From assembly GCA_016875405.1 (NCBI GenBank), contig VGRJ01000018.1:1-61966 (forward strand): a stretch of DNA of 61,966 nucleotides, read 5' to 3'. The notes beneath the pieces were generated by a model. The model saw only the letters and a list, made by a program, of their open reading frames with translations. It ran no database searches and was not told where the DNA came from. Shown here piece after piece: positions 45,786 through 55,664 of this stretch. The stretch comes from Deltaproteobacteria bacterium (GTDB lineage: Bacteria > Myxococcota_A > Polyangia > Polyangiales > Polyangiaceae). Position 1 is the first letter of the stretch. The number at the start of each line of letters is the position of its first letter. Both the position numbers and the translations under genes were made by a program.

Positions 45786-47783
45786 TCACTGCACCGGAGT
45801 GAGCGCGTGCCGCAGTCGCGGCACGTGACCGAAGCCGCGGCCCACGTTTGGAGATTGTCGAGGCAGCGCCGGCGCATCGAGGAGCTCGACCTCTTCGATC
45901 GCGGTGTCGCGCGGTGCTCCAGGAGCCGGGATGGTCGTGACGAGGAGCAGCGTACGAAGCTTCGTGACGCCGAGCGTTTGCTCGCGATCGTCGGCGACCT
46001 TGCCGCCGCGCGTAAGGTAGCGCCGCAGCTCCTGGCGGAAGCCGGCCGTCTCGTCACGACGGAGCGCGTCGATGTAGTTTGCCCAGAGCGGCCCGAGGCG
46101 GTGCTGGCCTGGCGAGGCTAGTGCGAGATCGGGCGGCTCGCCGGTGAGCACGTCCAGCTCGGCGCCATCGCGGATCGCGCCGACGGTGACGAGCACCTCG
46201 TTCTTCATCGGAGGCTCGGGAGCGAAGACACCCCATGGGGCGATGAGGCGTGCGTAGCTCGCCGCTCCGAGGAGGCTGTCGCGCTCACCGAGTCCAGTCC
46301 TCCGCGGGAGCTCGTTGTTCGCTTCGGTCGCGGCGACGAAGGTCGCGAAGAGGAGCCCGACGACCAGCGACTCGACCGCGAAGGCCAGCGCGCGCCGCAG
46401 CTTCACGAAAGGAGCGACCTCGTTCGAAGTGGTCTGCGCGGGCTCGCTCTCGTCCGGTCCGGGCGGCGCTTCGAGGCCGCAGGCGCCGAGGCCGCATGCC
46501 ACGCTGATGTCGAGGCGCTTCGCCGCGATCCGCTGGTAGATCGCGCGCGTGAGGGAGCGGATGCCTGGCAACGAGATGACGAGCCCGAGCCAGCCGAGGA
46601 GCGGGAGGGCGCGCAGGAGCTCCGACAGCGCTCCGGCGTCGACGTGCGCTCGGCCGTCGGCGGTGAGGACCACGATGGTGCGGTCGACGAGCTCGGGCGT
46701 CACGTCCGCGGGGAGTCCCAAGGCGTCGCCGCGGGAGACGGCGCCGTTACCGACGAAGGTGACGTTCTCGTGGCGATCGAGCCGCTTCAGCAGTCGCGCG
46801 AGCCACAGGCACATCCCGCAGTCTTCGTCGTAGAGCACGCGAATTGGGCGCGTCCCCGTCTTTGCCGCGTCCCACATTTCGGTGGGGACGACGAGCGCGA
46901 GTGCCGCAAGGAGCGAGGCGCCATACGCGCCGAGATCGAAGAAGGCGGCGTAGGTCAGCCCGACGAGCCCGAGCGCGACGAGGGCTAGCCCGCGCGTGTA
47001 GCGACGCGCGACGGGCACGAGCAGAAGCGGGAGCACCACGAACTCGGCGCCGCGGAGGAGCTTCGTCCACAGCGACATGAGGCCCGCAGGGAGCTTGTCG
47101 CGGAGCGACTGCGCGAGCCCGGTCACCAGTCGATCGGAGCGGAGCGCGTAGTGGAGCGCATCGCCCGACGTCCAGGTCGCGCCCTTCTGCTGGAGCGCCG
47201 CCGCGAGCGTGACCACCCCCACCACGAGCAGGATGGCGAGCGCCGCGAGCGACCCGCGAGCGTCACCGTCCGAGGTCACGCGGCGATCATTCAGGGCACG
47301 AGCATCGCGCTCGTCCGCGCTCGCGAAGGACCGCCGCAGCGCGTCGATCGAGAAGCGCTCCCCGAGCGGCAAGAAGATGGCGAACAGCGCGAGCGCGATC
47401 GCGAGCGAATCCCCGACGCCGTTCGTCAGGATGTTTCGTCCCGCCAGGCTCACGAGGCAGAACGCCGAAAGGATCGTGAAGACCCGCGTGGCGACGCCGA
47501 GCGTGAAGAAGAGGTAGATGAGCCACGTGAACGCGAACGCCGTGAACGCCTCGTCGCGGTGCGAGAACGCGTGGTAGACGCTGAAGACCCGACCCGACTC
47601 ACGCAAGTTGAAGAGGTGGTTGTGGTTCGGGAGGACCCCGTCGTTCGAGTAGAAGGCGGGAAGCCACTGCCAGCGTCGGCACAGATCGCCGAGGAGCACG
47701 AACCCGAAGAGGACGCGAAACAGCCCGAGCGAGCGTGGGTCGATGCGAAGGTAGCGATTCGAGAGCCAGCGTAGGGTAGGCAT
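45786..47783 (-). CDS. HTTM membrane protein fused to DCC thiol-disulfide domain
   Basis: This 665-residue protein has an N-terminal HTTM domain (1-300, with RSLGLFRVLFGFVLL and FYSNDGVLPNHNHLF), then a DCC-family thiol-disulfide oxidoreductase-like domain starting with YDEDCGMC (near 312), and a C-terminal membrane and soluble part with APWGVFAPEPPMKNE. DCC domains use a CxxC-like pair for redox chemistry. HTTM-DCC fusions occur in various bacteria with no defined function. It lies 3 bp after the tryptophan dioxygenase gene. Confidence 0.82.
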   Translation of the reverse strand: MPTLRWLSNRYLRIDPRSLGLFRVLFGFVLLGDLCRRWQWLPAFYSNDGVLPNHNHLFNLRESGRVFSVYHAFSHRDEAFTAFAFTWLIYLFFTLGVATRVFTILSAFCLVSLAGRNILTNGVGDSLAIALALFAIFLPLGERFSIDALRRSFASADERDARALNDRRVTSDGDARGSLAALAILLVVGVVTLAAALQQKGATWTSGDALHYALRSDRLVTGLAQSLRDKLPAGLMSLWTKLLRGAEFVVLPLLLVPVARRYTRGLALVALGLVGLTYAAFFDLGAYGASLLAALALVVPTEMWDAAKTGTRPIRVLYDEDCGMCLWLARLLKRLDRHENVTFVGNGAVSRGDALGLPADVTPELVDRTIVVLTADGRAHVDAGALSELLRALPLLGWLGLVISLPGIRSLTRAIYQRIAAKRLDISVACGLGACGLEAPPGPDESEPAQTTSNEVAPFVKLRRALAFAVESLVVGLLFATFVAATEANNELPRRTGLGERDSLLGAASYARLIAPWGVFAPEPPMKNEVLVTVGAIRDGAELDVLTGEPPDLALASPGQHRLGPLWANYIDALRRDETAGFRQELRRYLTRGGKVADDREQTLGVTKLRTLLLVTTIPAPGAPRDTAIEEVELLDAPALPRQSPNVGRGFGHVPRLRHALTPVQ

Positions 47784-47786
47784 GAC

Positions 47787-48938
<1,152 letters not shown>

Positions 48939-49014
48939 CCGCTTCCTGGCCGGAGCGCTTCGATTCTTCGGGAATTTCGGGACGTTCCGTTACGACATCC
49001 CGCGGGAACGGCGC

Positions 49015-49296
49015 TCAGGGCGCCGCTCCGAGGTGATGCAGGTACAGGTACGCGAGGAGGGCGACCCCGATCCCGATGAGCGCGAGGGCCGCGGGCGCTG
49101 CGTCGATCCGTCGGCGCAGATTGAGCGCTGCCAAGCGAACCGCCGGATCGTCGGTCTCGGCGGCGAGGGCAGGAGCCTCGAGTCGAACGCGTCGAAAGTC
49201 ACCCCGTGCGAACGCGCGAACGAGCGCGTCGAGCCGAGGGTCGATGGGGTAGTCGTGCGCGAACGCGGGCAGGTCGTCGCGCGCGTCGTCCGTCAC
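49015..49296 (-). CDS. small membrane protein coupled to ferredoxin
   Basis: This is a 93-residue protein with a soluble N-terminal part rich in Asp/Arg and one C-terminal membrane helix (APAALALIGIGVALLAYLYL). The GTG start overlaps the ferredoxin stop by 4 bp (GTGA), so the two are co-translated. It may anchor the ferredoxin to the membrane. I do not recognise a family. Longer open frames on this strand are not supported. Confidence 0.65.
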   Translation of the reverse strand: MTDDARDDLPAFAHDYPIDPRLDALVRAFARGDFRRVRLEAPALAAETDDPAVRLAALNLRRRIDAAPAALALIGIGVALLAYLYLHHLGAAP

Positions 49297-49805
49297 GCGG
49301 CCTGCTCTTCTTCTTCTTCCTTCGCGGGCGCCGCGAGCCCGAGCTCCTCGGCGAAGCGGGCGTTGCGCTCGCGCTGAGCCTCGGCCTCCTCGGAGTCCCC
49401 TCGGAAGATGTGGATCGCGTCGTACGGGCAGTCGAGCTCGCACAGCGTGCAGCCGACGCACTTTTTGGTGATCACCTCGGAGATCTCGAAGTGATGGCCG
49501 TCGGTGAGCTGCGCCATCTTGAGCGCGTCGAAGGGGCACGCCCAGACGCACCATTCGCAACCCACGCACGACTGCAGGTCGACCATCGCCACGGGGCGCG
49601 CCGAAGCCTTCAGGTTTTCGCAGAGGTTGCCTTGGTTGTCGTAGATCGCCTCGTCGGGGCACACGACGCCGCAGGCTCCGCAGTCGATGCAGAGCTCGGG
49701 GTTGATCACGTGGAGCATCTTGCGCTCTCCCGTGATCGCGTTGGTCGGGCAGCGCCGGATGCACGCCGTACAGCCGGTGCAGTTTTCGGTGATGATGAAC
49801 GCCAT
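49293..49805 (-). CDS. ferredoxin with four 4Fe-4S clusters
   Basis: This 170-residue protein has four CxxCxxCxxxCP motifs: CTGCTACIRRCP (9-20), CIDCGACGVVCP, CVGCEWCVWACP and CVGCTLCELDCP. They should hold four [4Fe-4S] clusters arranged as two ferredoxin units. It ends in a Glu-rich tail. Such proteins carry electrons between dehydrogenases or oxidoreductases. It is co-translated with a small membrane protein and its partner enzyme is not in view. Confidence 0.9.
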   Translation of the reverse strand: MAFIITENCTGCTACIRRCPTNAITGERKMLHVINPELCIDCGACGVVCPDEAIYDNQGNLCENLKASARPVAMVDLQSCVGCEWCVWACPFDALKMAQLTDGHHFEISEVITKKCVGCTLCELDCPYDAIHIFRGDSEEAEAQRERNARFAEELGLAAPAKEEEEEQAA

Positions 49806-49942
49806 GGACTGCGCGACTAACCTGCATCGACTCGACGACCGAGTCCAGAGAAACGTGCCGATTCGGAGCCTCTCGCGCGCCTCGAGGGATCCGGCGTCGA
49901 GGCAGGGGAGGGCCGAGGTCCGAGGGCCTCTTCGAAGGCGAC

Positions 49943-51415
49943 TCAGAGGTCAGTCTTGATCTTGCGCCCGCCTGCGTCCGACACGGTCGGGGGGCGCCCC
50001 GGCACGCTCGGGAGCGGCGGCGCGCCGAGCTTGTCCGGGGCTTTGGGCAGCGCTTTGCTCGAGGCGACGGGGGGGGCCGACGCCAGCGCGGGGGCCGACG
50101 CCATCGCGGGGGCCGACGCCATCGCGGGGGCCGCGGGCGTGGCGGTCTTGGCCGGCTGAGGTTGCGCGGGCGCTGCGGAGGGCGCGGCCTCGGAGGACGC
50201 TGGGCTCGAGGTGGCGGTCGCGCTCGTGCTGGGCGCTCCAGGCTTCGAGGTGTTCTCGCCGACGAGGCGCAGGCCGAGCCCCGCCGCCGCGACGATCCCC
50301 ACCACGACGGCGGCGAGCGCAAGCTTCAGGCCCGGGTTGCCGCCCCGAGGCGGCGTCGACACGGCGAGCGGCGCGTGCGACGCCTCGAGCGCCGTACCCG
50401 CTCCTGGGGTGTTGAGGGCGCCTCGGATGACCGACGCGTCGACCGCGATCCGCGTCAGGTTCTCTGGGGCATCCGGCGCGAACGTCACCGACGGCGCCGG
50501 GCGTGACGAGAGCGCGCCGTGCCCAAGGCTCGGCGGCCCGGCCGGCACGACCGTCAGCCAAGGCCGCAGCGCGTCCTGGAACTCGGCCGCAGTCTGGAAG
50601 CGGACCTCCGGCTCACGCGCCATCGCGCGGTAGATCACCTCGGCGAACGAGGCCTCGAGCTCGGGCGCGATGGTCTCGAGCGCCTCGGGCTTCTCGAGGA
50701 CGATCTTGAACAAGAGCTCGTTGAACGAGCCGGCGCTGAACGGCACCCGGCCGGTCACCATCTGGTAGGCGACGACGCCGATCGAGTAGAGATCGCTGCG
50801 GGCGTCGATGGCGTTGCCCTTCGCCTGCTCGGGAGACATGTAGTACGGAGTCCCCATCACCGCGCCCGTGCGCGTCATGCTCATCTCGTCGTCGCCCGCG
50901 GTGAACTTCGAGACGCCGAAGTCGAGCAGCTTCACGAAGTCGAGGTGCCCAGCGTGCCTCTCGAGAATGAAGATGTTGTCCGGCTTCAGATCGCGGTGGA
51001 TGATCCCGGCGGTGTGCGCCGCGCCGAGGCCCTCGAGCGCCTGGTGGAGCAGGGGAGCCGCTTCGGACGGAGTGAGCTTCCCGAGGCGCCGAATGCGCGT
51101 CGTGACGTCCTCCCCGTCGAGGAACTCCATCACGAGGTAGCGCTCTCCGCTCGGCAAGCTCCCGAGATCGAGGACTTCGACGATGTGATCCGAGCCGATG
51201 CGGCCCGCGGCCTGGGCTTCGCGCTCGAAGCGCTGCACGACGTCGTCCTTCGACGCGACGTGGGTGTGCAGCACCTTGATCGCGACGCGCCTGCGGATGC
51301 GCGTGTTCTCGCCCTCGTACACGGCTCCCATGCCGCCCTCGCCGATGCGGCGGACGATGCGGTACTTCTCGTCGAGGAGCGTGTCCGGCTCGAGGGTCAT
51401 GCGGAGGGCCAGCAT
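49943..51415 (-). CDS. membrane-anchored Ser/Thr protein kinase (Hanks type)
   Basis: This 490-residue protein has a kinase domain with GEGGMG (25-30), Lys47, HRDLKPDN (140-147), DFG (165-167) and MGTPYYMSPEQ. A linker follows, then one membrane helix (about 360-382) and a periplasmic Pro/Ala/Ser-rich tail of 110 residues with a degenerate repeat. It resembles PknB/PrkC-type kinases but has no PASTA domains. The start could also be the ATG at 51400. No coupled gene is seen; the ferredoxin gene is 137 bp downstream. Confidence 0.9.
   Translation of the reverse strand: MLALRMTLEPDTLLDEKYRIVRRIGEGGMGAVYEGENTRIRRRVAIKVLHTHVASKDDVVQRFEREAQAAGRIGSDHIVEVLDLGSLPSGERYLVMEFLDGEDVTTRIRRLGKLTPSEAAPLLHQALEGLGAAHTAGIIHRDLKPDNIFILERHAGHLDFVKLLDFGVSKFTAGDDEMSMTRTGAVMGTPYYMSPEQAKGNAIDARSDLYSIGVVAYQMVTGRVPFSAGSFNELLFKIVLEKPEALETIAPELEASFAEVIYRAMAREPEVRFQTAAEFQDALRPWLTVVPAGPPSLGHGALSSRPAPSVTFAPDAPENLTRIAVDASVIRGALNTPGAGTALEASHAPLAVSTPPRGGNPGLKLALAAVVVGIVAAAGLGLRLVGENTSKPGAPSTSATATSSPASSEAAPSAAPAQPQPAKTATPAAPAMASAPAMASAPALASAPPVASSKALPKAPDKLGAPPLPSVPGRPPTVSDAGGRKIKTDL
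50072..50131. repeat. 18-bp tandem repeat in the kinase tail
   Basis: Three tandem 18-bp units (50072-50089, 50090-50107, 50108-50125) plus a partial one encode the periplasmic ASAPAM/ASAPAL repeats of the Ser/Thr kinase. The units differ by one base (CAGCGC against CATCGC). A site of likely length change. Confidence 0.75.
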
Positions 51416-51520
51416 GGTAGACCGGCTTCGCGCGGGGAGCCAGCCATGGGGCGACCCCTCGCGACCGAGGCGAACCTGGAAGGCGCCTCGAGCGCCTGCG
51501 TGAACGAGGCGGCGTTCGGC

Positions 51521-53059
51521 TCAGAACGAGTTGTGATCGACGAGGCAGGCCTTCGCCTCGGCACCGCAAGACGAGTCGATGCAGGCCTGACACTCGCTCG
51601 TCGCCCAACCCTGCATGCAGATGCTGTCGCCGCACACGCTGGCGCAAGCGGTGTCGCATACGCAGCTCTTCACGGCATCGAAGAGTTTGTCGCTCCCTGG
51701 GCAGAGGTTCATCGGTGGCCAGGGATTTCCCTCGAGCTGCGGTCCACAGTGGGCACAGGTCGGGCCCGTCTTCGTCACGTAGAGAAGCGTCACGCACATC
51801 TCGTCCGACGTGCCCTCACCCCAGTTGGTCTGCGTGTTCTTCGAGAGCGTGTCGTAGCGGCATTCGAGCGTGAGCAGGTCGCCCGGCATGAGCTCGAGAG
51901 GCTCTGCGTAGAAGTAGAAGAACTGCCAGTGAAAATCCCATCGGGGGATGTCGAGCGCGCAGCTCTTCGTGCCGCCCGAGGTGTGCTCGAGCTTGAGCGA
52001 TTTTCCGAGCAGGTGAAGGTGGGGGAAGGCCCCGTAGACGCGACGCTTCTGATCGACGACGGTTGGGAAGCCGCTCGCGACGTCGGCGAGCTTCGGCGGC
52101 AGCGACAGGTTGAGATCGACGAGCGCCTCGATGCGCGCCACTTCGTTCACCGACGCTGCGAGCTCGAGGTCGATGCGCGTGCGGTCGGGGTGCGTGCCCT
52201 GCTGCACGTTGTAGTGCATCTGCAAGACCACCTTGCGCCCCGCCGGCAGCTCGAGGCCGGTGCCCTTCGGGAAGTGGGTCGCGGGGACCCCGGGAGCCCA
52301 GGCGAGTGCCATGCTTGCATTCACGCCGGCGCCTCCAAAGCACGACCAACCAGGGCCAGGGTCGGCTGCGTCGAGGTCCGCAACCTGCGCGACCGCGCCG
52401 TCGTCACTCGGCGTGAACACCACCGCGTGGTGCACCACCCGAGCGTCACCGGGCTTCACGTCGAAGCCGGTGATGTACTTCGTGGTCGCGAGCCCCGGGT
52501 CGACGAGGAAGCAGCGGTAGTCGTCGGGCGTGGTCGTTGGAGGCGTGTAGTCAAGACCCATGTCGAGGGTCGCGCCGATCGAGGTGAGCCCCGGAGTCGG
52601 CGCAGGCTTCGGTGGCACCTTCAGGGGCGTGCCCTCGGGGGCGCCGCCGTCCACTCACGCCGCGAGCGTCGCGAGCTCGGCGTCGGACAGCCAACGAGCG
52701 CCGTCGAACGTGTGGCACTCGCCTGAGTTGTCCGCGAGGAACGGCGGCATCGTGCGGTTGCCGGTGAGCTTCTTGATGAGCGCTGCCACCGAGGCGGCAT
52801 CGCCGTAGTTGTCGAGCGGGAACGGACCGATGCCGCCCGACTCGTGGCAAGACACGCAGTGCTCCGCGAGGATTGGCGCGATGTGCTCGTGGTAGGTTGG
52901 CCCCGCGCCGCCGGAGCCCCCTGCGCCGCCAGCGCCTCCGGTCACGGTCGTCGCGGCCACGGGACCGCCGCTCGCACCGCCGTCACGGTCGCAGGCGACG
53001 AAGAGCGACATCGCTCCGAAAAAAGAGATGGGCACGAGGAGCCGCGCGGAGAGCGTCAT
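51521..53059 (-). pseudogene. cytochrome/copper monooxygenase gene with in-frame TGA
   Basis: The frame encodes a lipoprotein (Cys near 23 after LFVA) with a cytochrome c-like CVSCH motif in the first 134 codons. After an in-frame TGA (52655-52657) follow 377 codons of a PHM/DBM-type copper type II monooxygenase. The copper ligands are visible as VVHHAVV (CuH), FPHLHLLG (CuM) and a Met in DEMCVTL. A Cys-rich tail ends the protein. Homologues usually read AAW-V-DGGAPEG where this one has AA-stop-V-DGGAPEG, so TGG has become TGA. It could be annotated as two genes (52655-53059 and 51521-52654), but both halves alone are incomplete. Confidence 0.75.
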
Positions 53060-53065
53060 CGGCGT

Positions 53066-53071
53066 AGGCTA
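53066..53071 (-). promoter_or_regulatory. -10-like TAGCCT box before the copper monooxygenase gene
   Basis: TAGCCT on the minus strand ends 6 nt before the ATG at 53059. No ribosome binding site is seen. Confidence 0.35.
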
Positions 53072-53138
53072 CCGAGGTGCGCCGCTGCCGCGCGCGGAAT
53101 CTGGGCCCTCGACGGCGATCGGCGTTACGCGAGCACGC

Positions 53139-54332
53139 ATGGACGTCGGACTCGACAGGCTCACGAAGCTGCCCGCGCTCGTCGCGCGCCTCCGCTCCGC
53201 TCGCGTGGGGCTTCTCTGTCACGCCGCGAGCGTCGACCGCCGTCTCGTTCACTTGATCGATATCATGGCAAGCCTGGGGGTCTCTCCCGCGATCCTGTTC
53301 GCGCCCGAGCATGGCTTCGGCGCCGCGGCGCAAGACATGGCGACGATCGGCGACGAGATCGAGCCCGAGACCGGAGCGCGGATCGTGAGCCTCTACGGCG
53401 CCGAGCTTGCGGACCTCATCCCGCAGGAGGCCGACCTCCGCGGCCTCGACGTCTTGGTCGTTGACCTTCAGGACGTAGGCTCGCGCTACTACACGTTCGT
53501 CTGGACCGCGCTCCTCGCCGTGCGCGCGGCGGCGCGCGTCGGCGTCCATGTCGTGCTCCTCGATCGCCCGAACCCGCTGGGGCGCGCGACCGAGGGGCGC
53601 TCGCAGGAGCCCGGCTTCACCTCGTTCGTCGGCTGGGAGCTCATACCGATCCGGCACGGCCTCACGCTCGCCGAGATCGTCAGTCATTTCGCGGCCTCCG
53701 ACGGGCTCCCGCTCGGGCCCTCCGCTGCGGTGAGCGTCGTCTCCGTCGACGGCTGGGACGGCACGCGGGAGGGGGCGCTCGATCGGCCGTGGGTGCTGCC
53801 CTCGCCGAACATGCCGACGGCCGACACGGCGCTGGTGTACCCGGGCGGCTGCTTGCTCGAGGGCACGAACCTCTCGGAGGGCCGCGGACACACGCGCCCG
53901 TTCGAGGTCTTCGGCGCGCCATGGCTCGACGGGCGTGCCCTCGCGCGCGCGTTCGCCGAGCTCGGCATGGAGGGGCAGGCGGTGCGTCCGCTCACCTTCA
54001 TTCCGACGTTCCACAAGCACGGCGGCGTGCCCTGTGGTGGCGTCGAGGTGCACCCGCTCGACGCCCGCTTCCGGCCGGTCGCCGTCTACACCGCCCTCAT
54101 CGCGCTCGCTGCTCGCCTCGCGCCTCGGGACTTCGCGTTTCGCACCGAGCGCTATGAGTTCGTCGACGACGTCCCCGCGTTCGACCTCCTCACAGGCTCG
54201 GCGCGCACTCGACAGGCGATCCTCGCGGGCGAGGACGTACGAGCGCTCGTCGCCGCGGTCAGCGAGGTCGACGACGCGGGGCGGGAGGTGGCTCGCGCTG
54301 CGCTCCGAGCTTCAGTCGCGGCGTCGTGGTGA
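53139..54332 (+). CDS. DUF1343 / NamZ-like exo-beta-N-acetylmuramidase
   Basis: This 397-residue protein matches the DUF1343 (NamZ) family, exo-lytic beta-N-acetylmuramidases that release MurNAc from peptidoglycan fragments. Family motifs are FAPEHGFG (near 50), LDVLVVDLQDVGSRYYTF, LLDRPNPLG, PSPNMPT and LEGTNLSEGRG. No signal peptide is evident at the chosen ATG (53139), so the protein may be cytosolic. A longer frame from 53028 adds no export signal. It may act with the lytic transglycosylase and the M19 dipeptidase in cell-wall recycling. Confidence 0.88.
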   Translation: MDVGLDRLTKLPALVARLRSARVGLLCHAASVDRRLVHLIDIMASLGVSPAILFAPEHGFGAAAQDMATIGDEIEPETGARIVSLYGAELADLIPQEADLRGLDVLVVDLQDVGSRYYTFVWTALLAVRAAARVGVHVVLLDRPNPLGRATEGRSQEPGFTSFVGWELIPIRHGLTLAEIVSHFAASDGLPLGPSAAVSVVSVDGWDGTREGALDRPWVLPSPNMPTADTALVYPGGCLLEGTNLSEGRGHTRPFEVFGAPWLDGRALARAFAELGMEGQAVRPLTFIPTFHKHGGVPCGGVEVHPLDARFRPVAVYTALIALAARLAPRDFAFRTERYEFVDDVPAFDLLTGSARTRQAILAGEDVRALVAAVSEVDDAGREVARAALRASVAASW

Positions 54333-54362
54333 TGCCGCGACTGCAGGGCCAAGCTGGCTCGC

Positions 54363-55294
54363 CTAGTTGTAAGTCAGCAATTTGCTTCGGTAGCGCGCAT
54401 GGATGCGCTCCGCGAACGCGCGCCTGCGCGAGGTTCGGCGTCGACGTCCCCATCCACAGCATGTCCGCGTAGGGCGCGTAGCTGAGCGCCCGCGTGACGC
54501 AGCGCTCGAGCGGATTGCCGCCGAGCTCGAAGAACCCCTCGCGGGTGCGCCTCCACGTCAAGAACGGCCGGTCCGCGTCGTCGACGTCGCTCGTCAAAAG
54601 ACGCGCGCTCTCGGCGTCGGTCCGGGCTTCGAGGCCCGTCGCTACGCCCGCGACGTCGGCCGCGAGCCGCGCCGCGACGAGCGTCCTCACGAAGTGCGAC
54701 GCCGGCACGAGCATCCTTCCTCTCATGTGCCCGCACTTCTTCTCGCTCGCGAGCGGAGCTTCGAAGTGCACGCCAGCGGCTCCGGCCTCGATCAGCTGTC
54801 GCGTCAGGTCGAACGCGCTGAGCGGCTCCCCCGAAGCCTGCCTCGGCGTCCGCGACGAGCGGCGCATACCAGTCGCGGAGCGCGCCGCCCTTCGAGTGCT
54901 CGATGAGGTCCGCGCGCGCGAGCGCGTGCGGGATTCGACGCACCAGCATCGGCACGCTGTTCGAGGGGTAGAGGCTCTGGTCGGGATACACCTCGCCCGC
55001 GACGTTGGCGTCCGCGGCGCGCTGCCAGCCGCCCACGTATACGACGCGTAGGCCGGCCCTGACTTGTTGCATCGCCTGGTTGCCGGTGGTCGCGCCCAGC
55101 GCCCGGATGAAGGGCTCGTCGTTGAGCAGGCTCCAGAGCTTGTTCGCGCCGTGGGTCGCGAGCGGGTGCTCGATGCGCAGCGAGCCGGCGAGTCGCGTCA
55201 CGTCCTGATGGGGATATGGTCGCGTGATGCCATTCCATCGGGCGGGCGCGCCGCTCTCGTTGACCGTGGGCCGTTGAGGCTCTTGGGTGTTCAC
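54363..55294 (-). pseudogene. aceA: isocitrate lyase remnant (aceA)
   Basis: Three reading frames join into isocitrate lyase. From GTG 55294 the first frame gives ARWNGITRPY, TGNQAM, YPDQSLYPSNSVP and ADAEAGFGG. A one-base shift near 54827-54832 leads to LIEAGAAGVHFEAPL, the catalytic SEKKCGH and LTSDVDDADRPFLTW. A second shift near 54420 leads to FAERIHARYRSKLLTYN and a TAG. The enzyme normally continues for about another 130 residues after YN, so the C terminus is gone. Isocitrate lyase splits isocitrate to glyoxylate and succinate in the glyoxylate shunt. The gene is not functional. Confidence 0.85.
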
Positions 55295-55299
55295 GGTTG

Positions 55300-55613
55300 C
55301 GGTTCCTCCGAATGCGTTCCAGCGAGCGGGGGGACGACTCGGCGGCGACGAGCCGCTCGTACGCCGGCAGGGCGAGGAACGGCACGAAGCGCCCCGCGTC
55401 GGTCGCGACGCGGACGAACAGCTTGAGCAGCATGGCCGTCGAGCGATCGGCGTGAACGACCGCTCGCTGGTCCTCGCGCGCTCCGAGCACCTCCTCGGAC
55501 GCCTCGCGCGCGACCGGCACGAGAGCCGGGTGCGCCCCCCACGTTCCGTCGTGAGCCATCGTGCGGCGCCTCGCGCCGAGGCACACGCTGGCCGGCGACC
55601 TGAGTCCGTGCAA
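55300..55613 (-). pseudogene. aceB: malate synthase remnant (aceB)
   Basis: The minus-strand frame read from 55559 has AHDGTWGAHPALVPVA and EEVLGAREDQ, the end of the conserved HDGTW..HP block of malate synthase A. It is followed directly by VPFLALPAYERLV, which matches the C-terminal DFLTLPAY of the enzyme. The intervening region of about 140 residues is missing, so this is an internal deletion. It lies just upstream of the isocitrate lyase remnant in the same orientation, the aceB-aceA order. Confidence 0.75.
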
Positions 55614-55664
55614 CGCGACCCCCGTAACGCGACGTCGCCAAGCGGTGACGTCCCAGGTGCGGCC

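Noticed and set aside
43743-46121. 792-residue open frame on the plus strand
   Set aside because: Antisense to the HTTM genes, Arg/Glu/Asp/His-rich and without domains.
49015-50322. 435-residue frame ending at the small membrane protein
   Set aside because: It covers the ferredoxin gene out of frame; the GTG at 49296 with a 4-bp overlap is the better start.
52655-52657. TGA read as selenocysteine or Trp
   Set aside because: No SECIS-like hairpin was recognised and other TGA codons here are normal stops; a nonsense change fits better.
50519-52726. 735-residue open frame on the plus strand
   Set aside because: Antisense to the kinase and the monooxygenase frames; no recognisable domain.
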